DNA of 64,000 nt, from the NCBI RefSeq assembly GCF_014873755.1, contig NZ_JADBEG010000001.1, positions 4,466,501 through 4,530,500 of the forward strand, given 5' to 3'. The translations under genes and the position numbers were made by a program. Shown one piece after another: positions 63,507-64,000 of the stretch. The notes below the pieces were generated by a model that saw only the letters and a program-made list of their open reading frames with translations, did no database searches and was not told the DNA's origin. Each line of letters begins with the position of its first letter. The stretch's first letter is position 1. The stretch is from Amycolatopsis lexingtonensis (GTDB taxonomy: Bacteria > Actinomycetota > Actinomycetes > Mycobacteriales > Pseudonocardiaceae).

Positions 63507-64000
63507 GTGGCCGCACCAGCAACGCCGCTCGCGCCGACCGCGCGGGGCGTGCGAAACGTCGCCTTCGTCGAGGGGGTACGCACCCCCTTCGGCAAGGCCG
63601 GCGACAAGGGCATCTACGCCGGGACCCGGGCGGACGACCTCGTCGTCAACGCCATCCGCGAGCTGCTGCGGCGGCACCCCGAGCTGCCGCCCGAGCGCGT
63701 CGACGAGGTGGCGATCGCCGCCACCACCCAGATCGGCGACCAGGGCCTGACCATCGGCCGCACCGCCGCGCTGCTCGCCGGCCTGCCGAAGTCCGTCCCC
63801 GGCTTCGCCATCGACCGCATGTGCGCCGGCGCGATGACCGCCGTCACCAGCGTCGCGTCCGGCATCGGCTTCGGCGCCTACGACATCGCCATCGCCGGCG
63901 GCGTCGAGCACATGGGCCGCCACCCGATGGGCGAGGGCGTCGACCCGAACCCGCGGATCATCGCCGACAAGCTCGTCGACCCGACCGCGCTCGTCATGGG
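63507..64000 (+). CDS. Thiolase / acetyl-CoA acyltransferase (partial, cut by window end)
   Basis: The first ~164 residues of a thiolase, which either cleaves 3-ketoacyl-CoA or condenses acyl-CoA units. It shows FVEGVRTPFGKAGDKG, DDLVVNAIRELLRR, IAATTQIGDQGLTIGRTAAL and the nucleophilic Cys in IDRMCAGAMTAVTSVASGIG, then AGGVEHMGRHPMGEG. The start is the GTG at 63507 behind GGAGCTTCA. Its N-terminal ~15 residues are longer than usual. The gene continues beyond the window. Confidence 0.88.
   Translation, partial: MAAPATPLAPTARGVRNVAFVEGVRTPFGKAGDKGIYAGTRADDLVVNAIRELLRRHPELPPERVDEVAIAATTQIGDQGLTIGRTAALLAGLPKSVPGFAIDRMCAGAMTAVTSVASGIGFGAYDIAIAGGVEHMGRHPMGEGVDPNPRIIADKLVDPTALVM

Overview
The window is very GC-rich, almost fully coding DNA with many GTG starts and frequent 4-nt GTGA/ATGA stop-start overlaps. 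Several gene types point to a mycothiol- and F420-using actinomycete: HemQ-type haem synthesis, F420/LLM oxidoreductases, a maleylpyruvate-isomerase-fold protein, standalone LigC and LigD-polymerase proteins, and Asp23/AmaP operons. The intergenic palindrome families make Pseudonocardiaceae, probably Amycolatopsis, the best guess. That placement is inference. No rRNA, tRNA, transposase, phage gene, CRISPR array or large secondary-metabolite synthase was seen.

Layout, left to right. 1-306: edge of a leftward gene with a LexA-like box, and a paired palindrome. 307-1719: soluble transhydrogenase. 1788-7670: a leftward, translationally coupled hydroxamate-siderophore operon (PLP decarboxylase, N-hydroxylase, IucA/IucC synthetase, glutamine-synthetase-like ligase) behind an iron box. 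7822-8923: FluC/CrcB - DUF190 - FluC/CrcB. 9353-14079: LLM oxidoreductase, S9 peptidase, PPK2 kinase, ArsR/AHSA1 pair. 14224-20231: ornithine aminotransferase, DUF2252, amino-acid-oxidase-like flavoprotein, PAP2 phosphatase, ZapE ATPase, RibD-like reductase. 20228-23655: an ECF sigma factor leading an Asp23/Gls24-DUF2273-AmaP envelope operon. 23683-28860: LigC ligase, a secreted alpha/beta-hydrolase-fold lipoprotein that lacks its serine, an ECF42-type sigma factor with its DGPF partner, a thioredoxin. 28928-33175: proline catabolism (ProDH and P5C dehydrogenase) with a divergent PucR regulator. 33195-39838: mixed genes including LigD polymerase and a receptor Ser/Thr kinase.

40729-43749 is the most unusual locus. 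Two membrane proteins end in Gly/Ser tails studded with cysteines. They are followed, with overlapping reading frames, by a DUF692/MNIO iron oxygenase and a small companion protein. MNIO enzymes are known to modify cysteines in ribosomal peptides, so this looks like a compact system that modifies the tails of membrane-anchored proteins.

44137-49345 holds haem genes hemE-hemY-hemQ with a CoA-transferase-like gene, and DUF3000 divergent from hemE. 49346-50455 is a 1.1 kb non-coding stretch rich in palindromes. 50456-52494: LuxR-type response regulator and RNase D. 52595-61478: a TetR regulator divergent from a permease - two DUF1989 proteins - biotin carboxylase - allophanate hydrolase operon. 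It is traditionally labelled urea carboxylase, but the DUF1989 pair suggests guanidine assimilation. The right end holds two uncharacterised proteins and a truncated thiolase.

Two sequence-level patterns run across the window. One is a 15-bp palindrome that occurs in intergenic pairs with exactly 30 bp between copies at five loci. The other is an intragenic 13-mer, GTCCAC(A/T)GTGGAC, always read as Ser-Thr-Val-Asp with otherwise unusual Thr codons.
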